A DNA stretch of 64,000 bases from Caprimulgus europaeus (GCA_907165065.1 OU015525.1:4282622-4346621), one strand, 5' to 3'. Numbered from the stretch's first letter, positions 11,349 to 23,820 are shown. Notes: generated by a model from the sequence alone, not told the origin. Numbers and translations are program-made.

Positions 11349-11883
11349 TGTCCTAATTTTGTCTTGGATAGAGTTAATTTTCTTCATAGCAGCTGGTACG
11401 GGGTTATGTTTTGGATTTGTGCTGAAAAGTGTTGATAATTCAGAGATATTCTCATTACTGCTGCACTCCACCCCACCAGTGAGTAGGCTGGGGGTGCACA
11501 AGAATTTGGGAGGGGACATAGCTGGGACAGCTGACCCCAGCTGACCAAAGGGATGTTCCATAGCATATGATGTTATGCTCAGCATAAAAGAAGGAAGGAA
11601 GAGAAGTTCAGCGTGATGGTATTTCTATTCCTAACTGTCACATGTGATGGAGCCCTGTTTTCCTGGAGGTGGCTGAGCATCCACCTGCCGTTGAGAAGTA
11701 GTAAATGAATTCCTTGTTTGCTTTGCTTGTGCATGCAGCTATTGCTTTACCTATTAAAATGTTTTTATCTTAATCCATGAGTTTTTCACTTTTACTTTTC
11801 TGATTCTCTTCCTCATCCCACTAGGGGAGAGTGAGTGAGCAGCTCTGTGGTGTTTAGTTGCCAGTTGTGGCTGAATCAGGACA
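11349..11883 (+). mobile_element. Solo LTR, ERVL-like avian endogenous retrovirus
   Basis: This is a 535-bp long terminal repeat in sense orientation, starting TGTCCT and ending GGACA, the usual TG...CA termini. The family is recognised from its leader (GATAGAGTTAATTTTCTTC), the GCTGGGGGTGCACAAGAA block, and the 3' end CCAGTTGTGGCTGAATC. A TATA-like ATAAAA lies at 11584-11589 and a polyadenylation-type ATTAAA at 11753-11758. No internal retroviral sequence or second LTR follows, so it is a solo LTR left by recombination between the two ends. Compared with the copy at 22577-23157 it lacks several tens of bases in the 5' third. It is flanked by a perfect 5-bp duplication. Confidence 0.93.
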
Positions 11884-11888
11884 AGACT
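11884..11888 (+). repeat. Target-site duplication, right copy (AGACT)
   Basis: Exact match to 11344-11348. It fixes the right boundary of the solo LTR. Confidence 0.9.
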
Positions 11889-12453
11889 AAACACTCCTCT
11901 CCCTGCATCACCCTCTCTCAGTCTCACTGTTGGTTTATTGAGCAGTACTTGAGCACAGTTATTTCAGGGTTAATAAAATATTTGCTACATGTGTAACACT
12001 CAATGTCACTGCTGCCACAAAGATATCAAATTCTTCCCTCCTCAGTCTGCCAGGTAACCAACCTGAGCTCCATCAAGCAGCTTTCATTTATTAAGTTCCC
12101 AGGCAAAAGGACAGTTGATGATGATGAACACTACGAGAATTATGAGGTGCTTTAACAGTCTGAACCTGCTTTGTTTGAAACTCAGACCAGACAATAAAGG
12201 TTTACAACTTACTAGAAACCAAAGCAGTATCCTGCCAGTCTCCTGAGAAGCATGATGTTAAGGACAAGGTGTGATGTTGAGGACAGGGGGTAAGTAGTCC
12301 ATGTCTCATTGCAAAAAACAATTAGATGTAGTTTTTCTCTGCTCTACTACAGCACAGCCCTCAATCATTCAGGGATGGAGGAAATCCTTGAAGACAAACA
12401 TCCAGAGTTCCATCAGATGAGCTATAATGATGGGAACACATACAAGGCTGGTA

Positions 12454-12548
12454 GGCAGGACACCTGAGTTCTCCTCCTAGTCTGCCACTGTTTTGCAAAA
12501 CCCAACTATGGGAACATATCATCACCTCTTTGTGTCCTCATCTACATT
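12454..12548 (+). mobile_element. Ancient MIR-like SINE relic
   Basis: The order of blocks GGCAGGACACCTGAGTTCT, TCTGCCACTG, CACCTCTTTGTG and TCCTCATCTAC follows the sense strand of MIR-type core SINEs (tRNA-like head, core, then the 'cctcagtttcctcatctgt' block). It is strongly diverged. The assignment rests on the order of several short matches rather than on one long one. Confidence 0.5.
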
Positions 12549-14024
12549 CCCAACACATATGTGTGAAAAGTAAAAACTCTTTATTAAAGTTTAACATACT
12601 TTAAAAGGCAGATTCCTGTCATGGTCAGATGTCTTTTAAATGCAAATTATAAGAAAAATCTTTACTTGTCTGTAGTCTTATTCATTTGTTCTGAACATAT
12701 ACTAGACACAGAGCTGCTCTTTGCCAGCCCTTTGGTCCCTCTTTATTGAGGTACAGTGCAATGTGCTTGCTTGTTTGGGAGCTTGAGCATGGGAGACTGG
12801 AGAAGATGGATTATAATAAGGAAAATTATGTATTTACTAAAGATTTTTAAAGCGGGAGAATAAAAATCTTGGTTTTCTCTGCTCACTGTAGAGCAGAGGA
12901 GTTAGGTCAACAGGAATGAGTGTCATCCAACAACTCATTTCTTCTTGTTTTCCTATCTGCCTACACTATAATTACACACCAAAAAATAACAATAAAAATA
13001 TGTTGATATTGTCACTAGGTCAAATACTCCTAGCTGTGAAAATGCTACAGTGAATCTTAACTGATAGTGCCAAGTTAATCCTATGTGGCACCATAATTTA
13101 GATCACATGTGCATTTATATTATTTATCATGTAGTCTTTAATAATATAAATATCTTTTTATTTTTATCTTTGAGAAACTCCACCAAGAAATCTTATAGTT
13201 ATTTGACTGTGGGAGAACAGTGAAACTTAGAATCATGTTTTTCTCATATCAGGATCTAAAGCTGTGCAAGTCCTCGTGAGTGCAAAGCACGATCCCTTAT
13301 TACCCAGGCCTACAGATAGCTCTACCTCATGAACTGTAATTAAAATTCTTCATCTTCAATATCCAACCTGCTATATCTCAGAATTAGTCCAAAGAAAATC
13401 CTGCTTAGCTTTTGGCTGAAAGACATCCAGAACAGACTGCATATTTGGGAAAGTGACTACTAGTGCTGTGCAAATCTGCAAGGACTAAAACTTTTTTCAG
13501 ATGTAGGTTGTTTTTGCAGGCATGGGAAAGCTCTTTCAAAATGCTTACTGGAAGCAAAAGGGATATAAAAGTCCTCAGGATTTTTCAGAAACACTGAAAC
13601 AACTGAAATATTTTATTAATCTTATTCCTCAAAATGGCCAAACCCACTTTAGTTAAATTTCCTAAAAATAAAAAGAAATAAGATATGATCTGCTAAGGCA
13701 GATACTATGGGAAAAATGTTAACCTGAGAAAGAGTAAAAGGTTGTTGTAGACAATCAAATACCAGTGTTTAGAATGGAAAATCTCTGACACCAGTGCTCT
13801 GCTGTCATGCTCACACTTGGTGCAGGTCAAGTAATTGAAACAAAGAGGAAGGTCTTGATAGATAGTGATTCCACTCTAACTTTCCTCACTCATCAGCAGC
13901 TACTTGCTCAATCCCAAGAGTGATGTTCTGAAGTCCTGGAGGAAAAAAGAGAGATATTAAAATGAACTTGGAGACTCAGACACAGCAGCATTTGTTCTGT
14001 ATATCACAGAATTATCATATACTA

Positions 14025-14066
14025 TTATAAAAATATTATTATTATTGTTCTTATAATATTGAATTA
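14025..14066. repeat. AT-rich simple sequence, (ATT)n core
   Basis: A run of ATTATTATTATTATT type triplets at about 14034-14046 lies inside an almost pure A/T stretch. Confidence 0.7.
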
Positions 14067-16598
14067 TAATAAAGGCTGTAATCTTTCTGTGTCTGAGATC
14101 AGAAAATCCAGTATCTGATAGAAGGGATCATAATACTTGATGCTTAAAATTTCACCATGTAGGAACTAGAAAGGCATTTCTACCTAGTGAGAAGGGCAAA
14201 CAGGCAGAAATCGGCTCAGTCTACCCTGGTGCTGAGATATTAACGTTAATTATTTTTCTTTCCTTCCAAGATTATTGATCCTCAGCAAGAATCAGGCATC
14301 AGGAGTCCAGACTGATGGCTTGGCATAGCATGAGGTGAAGAAAGGGTGAGTTTATCTTCACTTTCTTATATAAATACAATTAGAGTAGAGCTCGTCAAAG
14401 ATTGCGGAATTATCTCCACCAAGACATAAGGATCTTCACATGTCTTACTGACTTCTCCAAGCACAAACTTCTTCTACAGAAGAAAATCAATTTAAATTCT
14501 GTGCTGCACATAAAATTCTTCTTAGAAAAGGACAGTAGAAAGAAGGAAACTTAACATCACAGTTGTTATTCATACTTAATCATATCACTTGATACACTGC
14601 TAGGAGTGGTTCTGACGTTGTAACAATATGAACATTAAAAGAGCAGAGTGGATTTCCAAGGGTTTACCTTCAAGAGTCAAACTCTTTACTAACTTCATCC
14701 TTCTCCTGGCAATTTCTTGCTGCAAACATTGTAATCAGAGTTGCACTGCCATTTCCACTTCAGTCTCATTCCCAGTTGCTGGTGAGTTTTCTGATGGCTG
14801 TTGACATAATTTAAAGCAATTCTAAATTAAAACCTGAGCTGTAATTTGTTTCACTTTCAATTGGTCTGTAATCCATACAGGAGTGAGATTATGGAGAATT
14901 AGCTTCCCTTAGCCCTGAACTTCCTATGACTTCTCCCAACCCCTGGAAATGTAAAATAATGACCAGTAGTTTTATCAGCATCTGAGTCAAAGTCAGCGTT
15001 TCAAGTTCATTTATTCATTATGGCACAGAGAAAGCTGAGGGATGGTGCATATTTTTTCCCCTGGCTTGCCTTATCTTTTGCTTGATGCCAAGTTCTCCAA
15101 TGCAAATAGACCGTGTTTTCAAGGGGAAAGTCAGAGAAGTGTTGCTGAGTTGATGGATATTTACTTTGACTTTGTGACTGGAGGCAGAACACAAACCAGG
15201 GAATATATGAACAACCTAGAGATAAATACACAGTTGTCATCTCTCCAACCACTGGCCCAGGTGATCTCATTAACAGAAGCACAGTTTATCAGTGGAAATT
15301 GTTGCCATAATGTCTTGATCAAAGTAAATGCATCGCTGGGTATACACACATAATCAGAGCCAAATATTCCAAACAATTTGTATATGTTATAGTAAAGCTG
15401 AAATGATTTTACCTTTCTCTGCATTATTAATATCTTGCCATCAGCTAATGCATTTTTCTTTCTTTGCTCAGGCAGAGATGTCTCAACAGGGAGCATACAC
15501 TTGCTATAGACCCTTGGGATATTTAAAGCCACACAGTCAGTAGGGGAGCTTCTTAAAGACACAGATGACTTGTACTTGTCTATCCCTCAACCAGCAATAC
15601 ATCTGACTACCCATAATCACTTATAGCAAAAGAGACTTCCTAGAAGCAAGATACTCTGGGCTCCACCTGTACTCAATAAAGTCAGGTGCATTAGTAATTA
15701 TCACTGAACAAATTCCCAAATTTGGTTGAAGGAAGTGCTGTGACTCACAAAACCAGCCCAGTTCACATATTCTCTTCCACAAAACTAAGTCATACCTGCT
15801 GCAAGATAAAGGTGATTTAACCTAGATGCTAAGTTAAGATGATTTAACAAAGATGGAGGTAACTATACAAGAGCAGTGTAGGATATAGGGCAACTCAGTC
15901 CTTTGCTTTCCCTTAGGTTCCAGCGCTAATCAATTCCATTTTGACAGAAACACTAATTTTAGGTTTCTCTATTTGTTTTTCTTTTATATAGTTATGTTTT
16001 AATTAAATATGGAAATAGGAAAGGTTTATCGGTTTCTTAGATTTATTTTTGGAAGGTAAGCCTAGATACACACACAGATTAGTCAGTGGCTTAACTATTT
16101 GTTCACTGGCTGAAATGAAACCCTCTCCTTCCCTATTTTTAAGTTTTGAAAGGAGACAGGAACTGGCATTTTCTTGACAAACTGTCCTTTCCCTCCAAGA
16201 TTTCAAACAATGTTCTTTTAATACAGAACAAAAACGAACCTTGATTCTTCCACTTTTTAATGGAAGAGAATTCTGCATTTCTGGGCAGCATCCGAGCTTG
16301 CAGACATTGAAAGAAAGAGTTCATGTGGCTTCTGTGAAATGTCCTTGCACAGCCACTTTCACAACCAGCCTAGATCATGCTCTTCTCCAAGTGGGGTCAG
16401 AGCTTAAACTCTTCTTTCTGTGCCTTGAGAAATGACTGGCTGTAACAGAGGAGCAACTTTCAGTGTCCTGAAGTCTGGACCAAAGGATCTCAGGGAAGGA
16501 TTTGGAGCTAACAGCAGAAAAGCCTCTGTCTGGATGTGTCCCTCACACTATGTGGTTACCGCTATGTCATTTGATGCAGCAGTGGCTGAAGAGTAGAC

Positions 16599-17132
16599 AG
16601 AATCATAGAATCATAGAATGGTTTGCATTGGAAGGGATATTCAAAGGTCATCTAGGCCAACCTCCCTGAGGTGAGCAGGGACATCTTTACTAGAACAGGT
16701 TGCTCAGAGCCCCATCAAGAATGACCTTGAATATCTCCAGGGTTGGGCCTCCACTACCTCTCTAGGCAACCTGTTCCAGTGATCTACCACCCTCATATTG
16801 AAGAACTTTTTCCTAATATCCAACCTAAATCTTCCCTTTCTAGTTTAAAACCATTACTTCTCATCCTATTGTTACATGCTCTTGTGAACAGTTCTTCCCC
16901 AGGTTTCTCATAGGCACCTTTCAGGTACTGGAAAGCCTCTAGATGGTCCCCCCAGAGCCTTCTCTTCTCTAGGCTAAACAACCCCAAATGTCTCAGCCTG
17001 TCTTCATAGGAGAGTTGTTCCAGGCCTTTGATCATTTTTGTGGCCCTTCTCTGGACACACTCCAACAGGTACACATCCTTCTTGTGTTGAGGGCTCCAAA
17101 GCTGGACGTAGTATTCCAGATGAGGTCTCACC
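16599..17132 (-). mobile_element. CR1 LINE fragment with ORF2 C-terminus
   Basis: The left tip is AATCATAGAATCATAGAATG (16601-16620), the CR1 3' terminal repeat in antisense. The minus-strand frame from 17131 to 16793 encodes a clear ORF2 tail. It opens with RPHLEYYVQLWSPQHKKDVYLLE, then has VQRRATKMIKGLEQLSYEDR, LRHLGLFSLEKRRL and EAFQYLKGAYEKPGEELFTR. These are the standard residues after the CR1 reverse transcriptase core. The frame breaks before the usual LDIRKKFF motif, so the copy is inactive. This is the best-preserved CR1 reading frame in the window. It is 5'-truncated at about 17132. Confidence 0.95.
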
Positions 17133-19727
17133 CATCTTTCTGCAGCTCTATGGATTTAATGCAATTATACTACTACTGAGTTCAGGCTTTTCATGCCTCC
17201 CATTATTTTTACATAACAAGGACCTTCTAGGAGTTAAAGCAATTTTTTTCAAGAATTGGCATATAGCATTTGTACAAGGGGTGCTGGGACATCCTCTCCT
17301 TCCATACCCACAAAACCCATATTTACATGCAGGCTTGTGTCCAATAACCTCCAACATGAACTTGAGCATTTGACTGTACTGAAAAGACAGTTAGGTCTGC
17401 ACTGCTTGCAGTACAAGCTTCTGAGAGCTTTTCCTTCTGACATCCATAGGTCTTATTTGCATCCCTCCTCTGCAAAGTCCCTCTCAGTCTCACAGTGGTT
17501 GGTCCCTGACTCCAGGAAATCATTCCCTCCCTCTTCAAGTCAGTCTGTGGTATTTTTGTACTCACAGAAACATTTGAAGTCAAGATGTCAGTTCTCTCTT
17601 TACCACTCAAGACAGGAAACTACCTCTTGTGATGCTGCCTATGGTAAAATACCATTTCTCTTATTCAGTGCTTCATGTTCAGTTTAACATTCTGCCTCCA
17701 TTTACTCCTGTGGTCAACATTTAATGAAACCTAGCACAGAAACAAATGGATTTTCTTTCTGTCTTCACTTATCATTCAGCACCTGAAAGCAAAATCTTGA
17801 ATGTAAGAGCATGGGGCGGGGAGAAAAAATAGAGCTCATTCTGGTTTATTTCTCACCTTTTATAAATCTCTTCATTGTTTCCTTGTTTCCAGTACTCTCA
17901 TCCCCAAAGGCTCTCCATTTGTCATCACTCAAATGTTAATTTTATTAGATTATGCTGCACATGGATTTACTCTCATATAATCCATTTGCTCCTTGTTTAC
18001 CTCATGCACGATTAGTCTTTCCCTTCACATTCTTACATAACACTGAATAGGGAAATATCAGGGTATACTGGGTAGCAGGGTGAGTAAACTTCGAAGACCC
18101 CAAGGGACTAGGATATCATGACCATTTCCTTATACAAATAGAAAAACAAGACCTGCAGGTTTTGTTGCTCTTCTGCCAGTGAATTTGATTCCAGATAGAT
18201 CAAGAGGTTTGTGATGGATATTCTGCATATGTGACCAAGATGGGAACTGAACTGACATTTCCTAGAGCTAAATCCTGTGTTAATCCACAAGAATCTCAGT
18301 GATTAAATATGAAGGCGAGTGTGACATGATGGCCCTGTGGTAGATAAAATAAAACAAACCCATGCACATGTATTAGTGTTGGTACAATATCATTCAGTCT
18401 TGGATCTTAAGGACTTTGAAGCTAAACTCAAATGGGTTTGGATACCGATGAGAAAGTTGTTGGAACAGAGGGCTTGAAATTCTACAGAAAAAAAAAAAAA
18501 AACAAACAAACAGATAAAAAGACTTGCAGGAAAAACAGTCTTTTAGCAGGTATACTGACATTTAAAGAAAGCCCTCTCCTTCCATAGTTATGTGATGGTG
18601 AAAGTGTGTTTCTAGAATGATCTTGCTGGGCTTTGGGGATTGTTTTTTGTTTTTTTTAAGGAAAAGGGAAAAGTAATTGGAATACCTTAACTCTTCCCTA
18701 ACATGTCTGACATCAACATACTACAAAGCTCTCCATTCCTCAGTTCTATAGAGGCTAAAATCAGAAGGAATCCTCAATCATTCACATGAGGATATAGCTT
18801 TTATAAACTATCAAAACAAGGAGTCTAGAGGCTGCCCTGATTGACATGAGGTCAAAAAGTTCCTTATCTGCATGTTTTGGTATCTAAAGCAAAAGGCTAG
18901 TTCCTCATAGAGCTTTTGGCTGCCTCTCCCCCTTCCATCTGACTCCTGTGTTCCCCTGAAGTCCTCATCATGGAGTTATGTCCCCTGAGAGGAATCCCTC
19001 CCTTTGGCTCAGTCAACCCACAACACTTCTGAAGATGAAACAGATGCAAGGGAAGAAAACATCTGAGGATGGAGCCTGCTCTACTCTACTGTTGACACAA
19101 AATACACTGCTGTCTTTAGGAGATCGACATCATGGAGTAGAAACCACGATCAGAACTGCCTCTCCCAAATCAAGCCAGAAAGCAGGACATTAGGACTCCT
19201 GCTTCTGGCTTGAATGGACACAGTCTGCCCCAGTACTGACATCATTTCTCCCAACATAAAGACCAAATGTGCAACCTGAGGAGGAAGGTAGGCTGCTTCA
19301 GCCTACATCAGACATAAAACATCCTATTAGATTGGATCTGGCTAGAAAGATAATCTGCATCACGAGGAGGTGAAATTTAAGGAGGATACACAAACCTGTC
19401 ACTGTCTGCAGTCTTTTCCTCCTGCAGTCTCACAAATTCCACAGTTTTTGTATTAGAGATAGTAAAGAATATAACCCCTGCCTATTCACTGTATTCCCAG
19501 ATACACCCTTACATGACTTTGAATGTGATATTTTTATATTTTCAGTCTTCACAATTCCTGTGTTCATTCAGAAAAACTCCAAAAGTTAATTGCTACTCTG
19601 TTTAAAAATATACATATATATTTACTTTATTTTTTTATGTTTTAAATCAGTCTCTTATAATTTCAGGGAATTTTCCCTGGTCAGTGGATTAAATTAATCT
19701 CATCCACCACCATTATTATTTCAATAA
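17133..19727. other. Unique non-coding sequence
   Basis: No gene is recognised. A 15-base poly(A) run followed by CAAA units (18488-18513) is the only simple repeat of note. Confidence 0.5.
18488..18513 (+). repeat. Poly(A) plus (CAAA)n simple repeat
   Basis: Fifteen A residues are followed by three CAAA/CAAAC units. No retroposed element is recognisable immediately upstream, so this is treated as simple sequence and not as a retrotransposon tail. Confidence 0.7.
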
Positions 19728-19860
19728 CCTTGAGCATGTCCCCCTCAGCCTTCTCCTGTCTAAGCTGAAGAGTCCCCAACTTTACATTCTCTATCCATAA
19801 GGCAGCTTCTTCCTTCTCTCAGCCATGTGAATTGTCCTTCTCTGCAGCTTTTTTTAGCTC
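19728..19860 (-). mobile_element. Faint CR1 LINE relic
   Basis: The pieces CCCCCTCAGCCTTCTCCTGTC, AAGCTGAAGAGTCCCCAACTTT and ATAAGGCAGCTTCTTCC follow, in order, the antisense of the CR1 ORF2 codons for the LFSLEKRRLRGD region and its surroundings. It is strongly decayed and has neither a terminal repeat nor a frame. Confidence 0.5.
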
Positions 19861-22571
19861 TGCTTTTTTTTTTTTAACAACTTGAACTAGTTCGTGTTCC
19901 TGTGTGACAAAATCATGTTTTCCACAAAAATGTTCCAACGTGATTTGACAATACCAAAAGATAGGGAATATGAAACTTCCCTTGGTTTTTTTTGCCACAG
20001 TGACTAATAGCCTCCACTGTTAAAAACATGCCAGTTATTAGTGTTTGCCTGGCTGTCACTGCCTGCTGGTTCTTCTTGCAATGTGTTTCCCTGTTAGGTT
20101 AAAGAACAATTTACTACCCAGTATTTTCTCTTTGCAAAAGCATTTTATACATCACGATCAAAGCACTTTCCAGTCTTTTTTTTCTAACCTCTTTTTCTTT
20201 TATAAACTGAAAAGATTGTTCATTAAGTTGGACACTGGTCAGTGTTATATCCAGACTGCAAATCCTGTCTGTGGGTCACTTCCAGAGTTGATGCCCTCAT
20301 TGCCATGAACAGCTACAGGTTGGGAAAAAACATCAGCTTCTAGTCACAGGACTCATGTGTGTGCACCCAAGATCTCATTAGCACTGTTTTCCCATTAGTT
20401 CTGCAGCCCTGGAAATGCTAAATGGGTGGCTCGTCTACCATGTCATGTAGCTGCTTTCCTGTGCTTTTCCTTGCCTTGTAGGTCAAGCTGCTCTCTTTGT
20501 TCCTAGATGTATAACTGTACCTTTAGCAATCATAAATGTTAGTCTTCTGAAAGGGACACATACAAGAAGCTCTAGACAACTTGGGAATTTTAGTCTAAAC
20601 AATCTAGTATCTTCCTAATCAGCTGTGTCTAAGAGGTAAGTAATTAAATTATAACATTGGGAAGCTACTCCCTTGGGAGGCTGGAGAGAGAGTGGAAGCT
20701 GATTTTCTACTTCATGAGTGAGCACGCTAAAAGCAGATCTTTACGAGTGTTTTCCAGACAAGCCTGGTTCTTTCTCATAGTTTATTCAGTGACTCCCAAG
20801 AACAGGGCAAACCCCCCACAAGATGAAAGTGCAAAACACTCGTTCTTGAGATCCCACTTGTCATGAGTATGAGCAGATGGATGAGAAATGCACCAGAGTC
20901 AACACTGCAGTGTTTCAGTGCATGGCCATATATTAAAATTTCATGTGCTAATTAAGCTTTAGACATTGTCACATGACAACAGGAAACTCTGTAATGATGT
21001 TGTAGTTTAGTGAAAGTATTTAATGTTCAAATTTTGGATTGAAATTCTACTCATTTTTTTTTTTTTCAATCCAGATTTTTCACCTTTTTGCCTTTCTTTT
21101 AACTTGAGCATTGAAGCATATGTCCTTAATTGCTGAGAAGATACATCCCTACTTGTCCCTCTCTCTGTGTTATACAGCAACAATATTGATGGTAAATTAC
21201 CAGTGCTGCTGAAAAGATATGAAACTTTAATCTTCATTTGTGTGCATGCTTTTGTTCAGGCTCGTGCACTACTAGCATCATAGAATATGAAAATGTTCTT
21301 AATCAGAGCAAAAAAATGTGGAGAAAAATATTACACAGTGTAGCCAAGAAGAAAGAAAAACTCTCAGTGGAATTCAGTTTAGGAGACATTTGTTCTGGCC
21401 TCCTTGTAGTTTGTTTCATTTTGACTTTTTGTTGTTGTTGCTGTTGTTCAATTTTCTGTGAGAGATTAAATTAATAGAAATTGATTGGTGTACCTACAGT
21501 TATGTACAGGGAGGTCTGGCTACAGTGGACACATATATCACAACACAAAATTTCCTACTGTAGTTTTTACTGAAATAATTTATTAACATCCACTTCCGCT
21601 TCACTTTGAACTGATTTTTCCCTCTACCTCTCCCAAGCCCACTCTTCAGCCCGTTCCTCAGCTTTTCCTTTCATTGGAAAAAGTAAAAAGTGTCAAGATT
21701 AAATGGATGTACGATGTGATAAATAATATATAATTGATGATATCTATTCCACCTAACATCTTCAAGGAATTTTATAATCAATTATTTCAATCTCATAACA
21801 ACCTTGAGGGTAGGGAACACTATGGTCCTCAGAGAAATATCTTTCTGAGAACATGCACAAAAGGCTACACTGTTGTTGTTGTAAACCAGCATTGTAGTGG
21901 AACTACACTAGCTTTTATCTGCTGGGCTTCTTCTATGGATCAAACTCAGGAGGCTAAGCCAAGCCAACCCAACCAAAAATTATTCCCTTGTAAGAGAGTC
22001 TCATAGAGAAAAGCACACCATCCTTGTCATGACTGATAGGTTGATGCTTATATCTGAAAAGCCTGCCAATTACAGCAGCCAGATCCATACTCATGGTGTT
22101 GCCTTGCTCAGCGTCATCAACGTCTTTACATAGCCTAATCCTAGTCAGAGAGGCAGGGTATCTTCTATATGCACCTAATAGCTTTAGATATGGTCTTAAC
22201 AAGGCTGTTTGACAGAGGAGAATAACTCTTAAATCAACTACCTCCCACTTTTTCAGTAGATTGCCTAAGAAGTCCCATCAAACACATGTCTTTGTCAGCT
22301 CCACACAAACTTTTTTCTGAGGAATTGTAGATAAAATGTCCTTTCCTAACAACTCCAGTTAAATCTAAGGTAACAGTAAGGCTGGCCTGGGTTATCCATG
22401 GGGAGCATGAGTTGAGTAGAAGGCAGCAGATGATAGAAGAGTTTGGAGATATGAGCACGTCAAACTCCACCTAGCCAGTGTCCTTCTAGCCACATTGACC
22501 AAAGGAACTTTGTAGTGCTGCCATGAAAAACTGATAAGGAGTATCTTGTGCCAATAAGGCCTAGCAAGAAA
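19861..22571. other. Unique non-coding sequence with one SINE relic
   Basis: It holds a 13-base poly(T) run at 21054-21066 and a MIR-like relic at about 21745-21830. The rest is unrecognised unique sequence. Confidence 0.5.
21745..21830 (-). mobile_element. Ancient MIR-like SINE relic
   Basis: ACATCTTCAAGGAATTTTATAA, then CAATCTCATAACAACCTTGAGG and TAGGGAACACTATGGTCCTC parallel the antisense MIR order (GCTTTACA..., CTCACAACAACCCTATGAGGTAGG, then ATTATCCCCATT). It is diverged, and the call depends on the order of the blocks. Confidence 0.5.
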
Positions 22572-22576
22572 GTCAG
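22572..22576 (+). repeat. Target-site duplication, left copy (GTCAG)
   Basis: GTCAG directly precedes the TGCCATGG end of the minus-strand LTR and is repeated exactly at 23158-23162. Confidence 0.9.
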
Positions 22577-23157
22577 TGCCATGGTTTAAACCCAGCTGGC
22601 AACTAAGCACCATTCAGTCACTTGCTCACTTTACCCACACAGTAGATAGAGGGGAAGAGAACTGGAAGGGCAAAAGTGAGAAAAATCATGGGTTAAGAAC
22701 AGTATAATAATTGATTTTTTTTTAAAAAAGGAAAATAACTAAGAGAAATAAAATCCAAGAAAGACAAATTATGCAAATGAAAACTGTTCACTGCCAACTG
22801 ACCCATGACCATCCAGTCCCCAAACAGCAGACCCCCACCCAACTTTCCCCCTAGTTTTATTGCTGAACATGATGTCATGTGGTATGGAATATTGCTTTGG
22901 TCAGTTTGGGGTCAGCTGTTCTGACTGCGTCCCCTCCCAATTTCTTGTGTCCCCTCCCAATTTCTTGTGCACCCCCAGCCTACTTGCTGACAGGGTGATA
23001 TGAGGAGCAGAAAAGCCCTTGACTCTGTGTAAGCAGTGCTCAGCAATAACTAAAACAGCCCTGTGTTATCAACACTGTTTCCAGCACAAATCCAAAACAC
23101 AGCCCTGTACTAGCTACTGTAAAGAAAATTAATTCTACCTCAGTCAAAACCAGCACA
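22577..23157 (-). mobile_element. Solo LTR, same ERVL-like family, opposite orientation
   Basis: This 581-bp LTR is on the minus strand and belongs to the same family as 11349-11883. Its left end (TGCCATGGTTTAAACCCAGC) is the reverse complement of the family's 3' end, and its right end (CAAAACCAGCACA) that of the 5' end. Shared internal blocks include CCCCTCCCAATTTCTTGTG and GCACCCCCAGCCTACTTGCTGAC. A TATA-like AATAAAA (minus strand) corresponds to 22855-22861. No internal retroviral genes are present, so it is a solo LTR. A 20-bp tandem duplication occurs inside it at 22930-22969. Perfect 5-bp flanking duplications support a complete element end to end. Confidence 0.93.
22930..22969 (-). repeat. 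20-bp tandem duplication inside the LTR
   Basis: Two identical 20-bp units (22930-22949 and 22950-22969) of the CCCTCCCAATTTCTTGTG block stand side by side. The copy at 11349-11883 has this block only once, so the duplication arose in this copy or its subfamily. Confidence 0.9.
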
Positions 23158-23162
23158 GTCAG
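23158..23162 (+). repeat. Target-site duplication, right copy (GTCAG)
   Basis: Exact match to 22572-22576. It marks the right boundary of the solo LTR. Confidence 0.9.
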
Positions 23163-23775
23163 TTAAATCCCCAACCCAGGGCTGTGGGTCGCATCAATGG
23201 CAGGTGTCTGACAGCTGATCCTACCATTTCCTTACCCTGCACCTCTTTGTTCCACTGCCTCTGGAAATGGGTTCCCAAAAATTGAAGTCAAACACGTTAC
23301 AAATGTGGTATGAGGACTACTAAACTGCTCTTTGTACAACACCATAAGCATGAGAAGCATCCAGTGATCACTGACTGGTGTTAAAATGTTCCTGAGTTTG
23401 GCACAGATTGAATCTAAAGCTCAGGTCTACTGTGATACCCTATCCAGTTTTCACAAGGATTTGATGCAATCCTTTTCCCCGACAAACAATTAGAGGAACC
23501 ACATAAGTTAATCCATGCAAAGGCTGTTCCCCACCAAGGCATTAAGTCAATTGCCAGTGCTACAAATCTTAGAAATGGCAGGCTTCCTAATCCCATATTT
23601 AATTCTTGGCATTTTTGATAGGTTTCTAAGCAGGAGGCAAATAAGCTTGATCAGTCTTTCCAGCTGACTGTGCCAGCATCCAACAGTCTTAATTTCAATG
23701 TCCAAAGCCTGAGGTAGCATCACAGACTTGAAAAGCTGGCTACGTCCTGAAAGGCTTGAAAAGGAGGTGAGTACA

Positions 23776-23820
23776 TTATATATATAAAAATATATTTATT
23801 TGTTTGTTTGTTTGGTTGGT
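23776..23820 (+). repeat. (TA)n and (TTTG)n simple repeat
   Basis: A short TATATATATA run passes through an A/T linker into four tandem TTTG units. Confidence 0.8.

Larger units (their letters stand above)
11889..16598. other. Unique non-coding sequence with one SINE relic and AT-rich tracts
   Basis: It contains a MIR-like relic (12454-12548) and an ATT-rich simple stretch at about 14025-14066. Otherwise it is unique AT-rich sequence with no recognised gene. Confidence 0.5.

Noticed and set aside
17256..17687. 143-codon plus-strand frame to the right of the CR1
   Set aside because: No domain, no ATG in a good context that I could support, and no exon context. It is most likely chance.
11349..23157. 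A complete provirus bounded by the two LTRs
   Set aside because: The LTRs are in opposite orientation, each has its own target duplication, and no retroviral genes lie between them.
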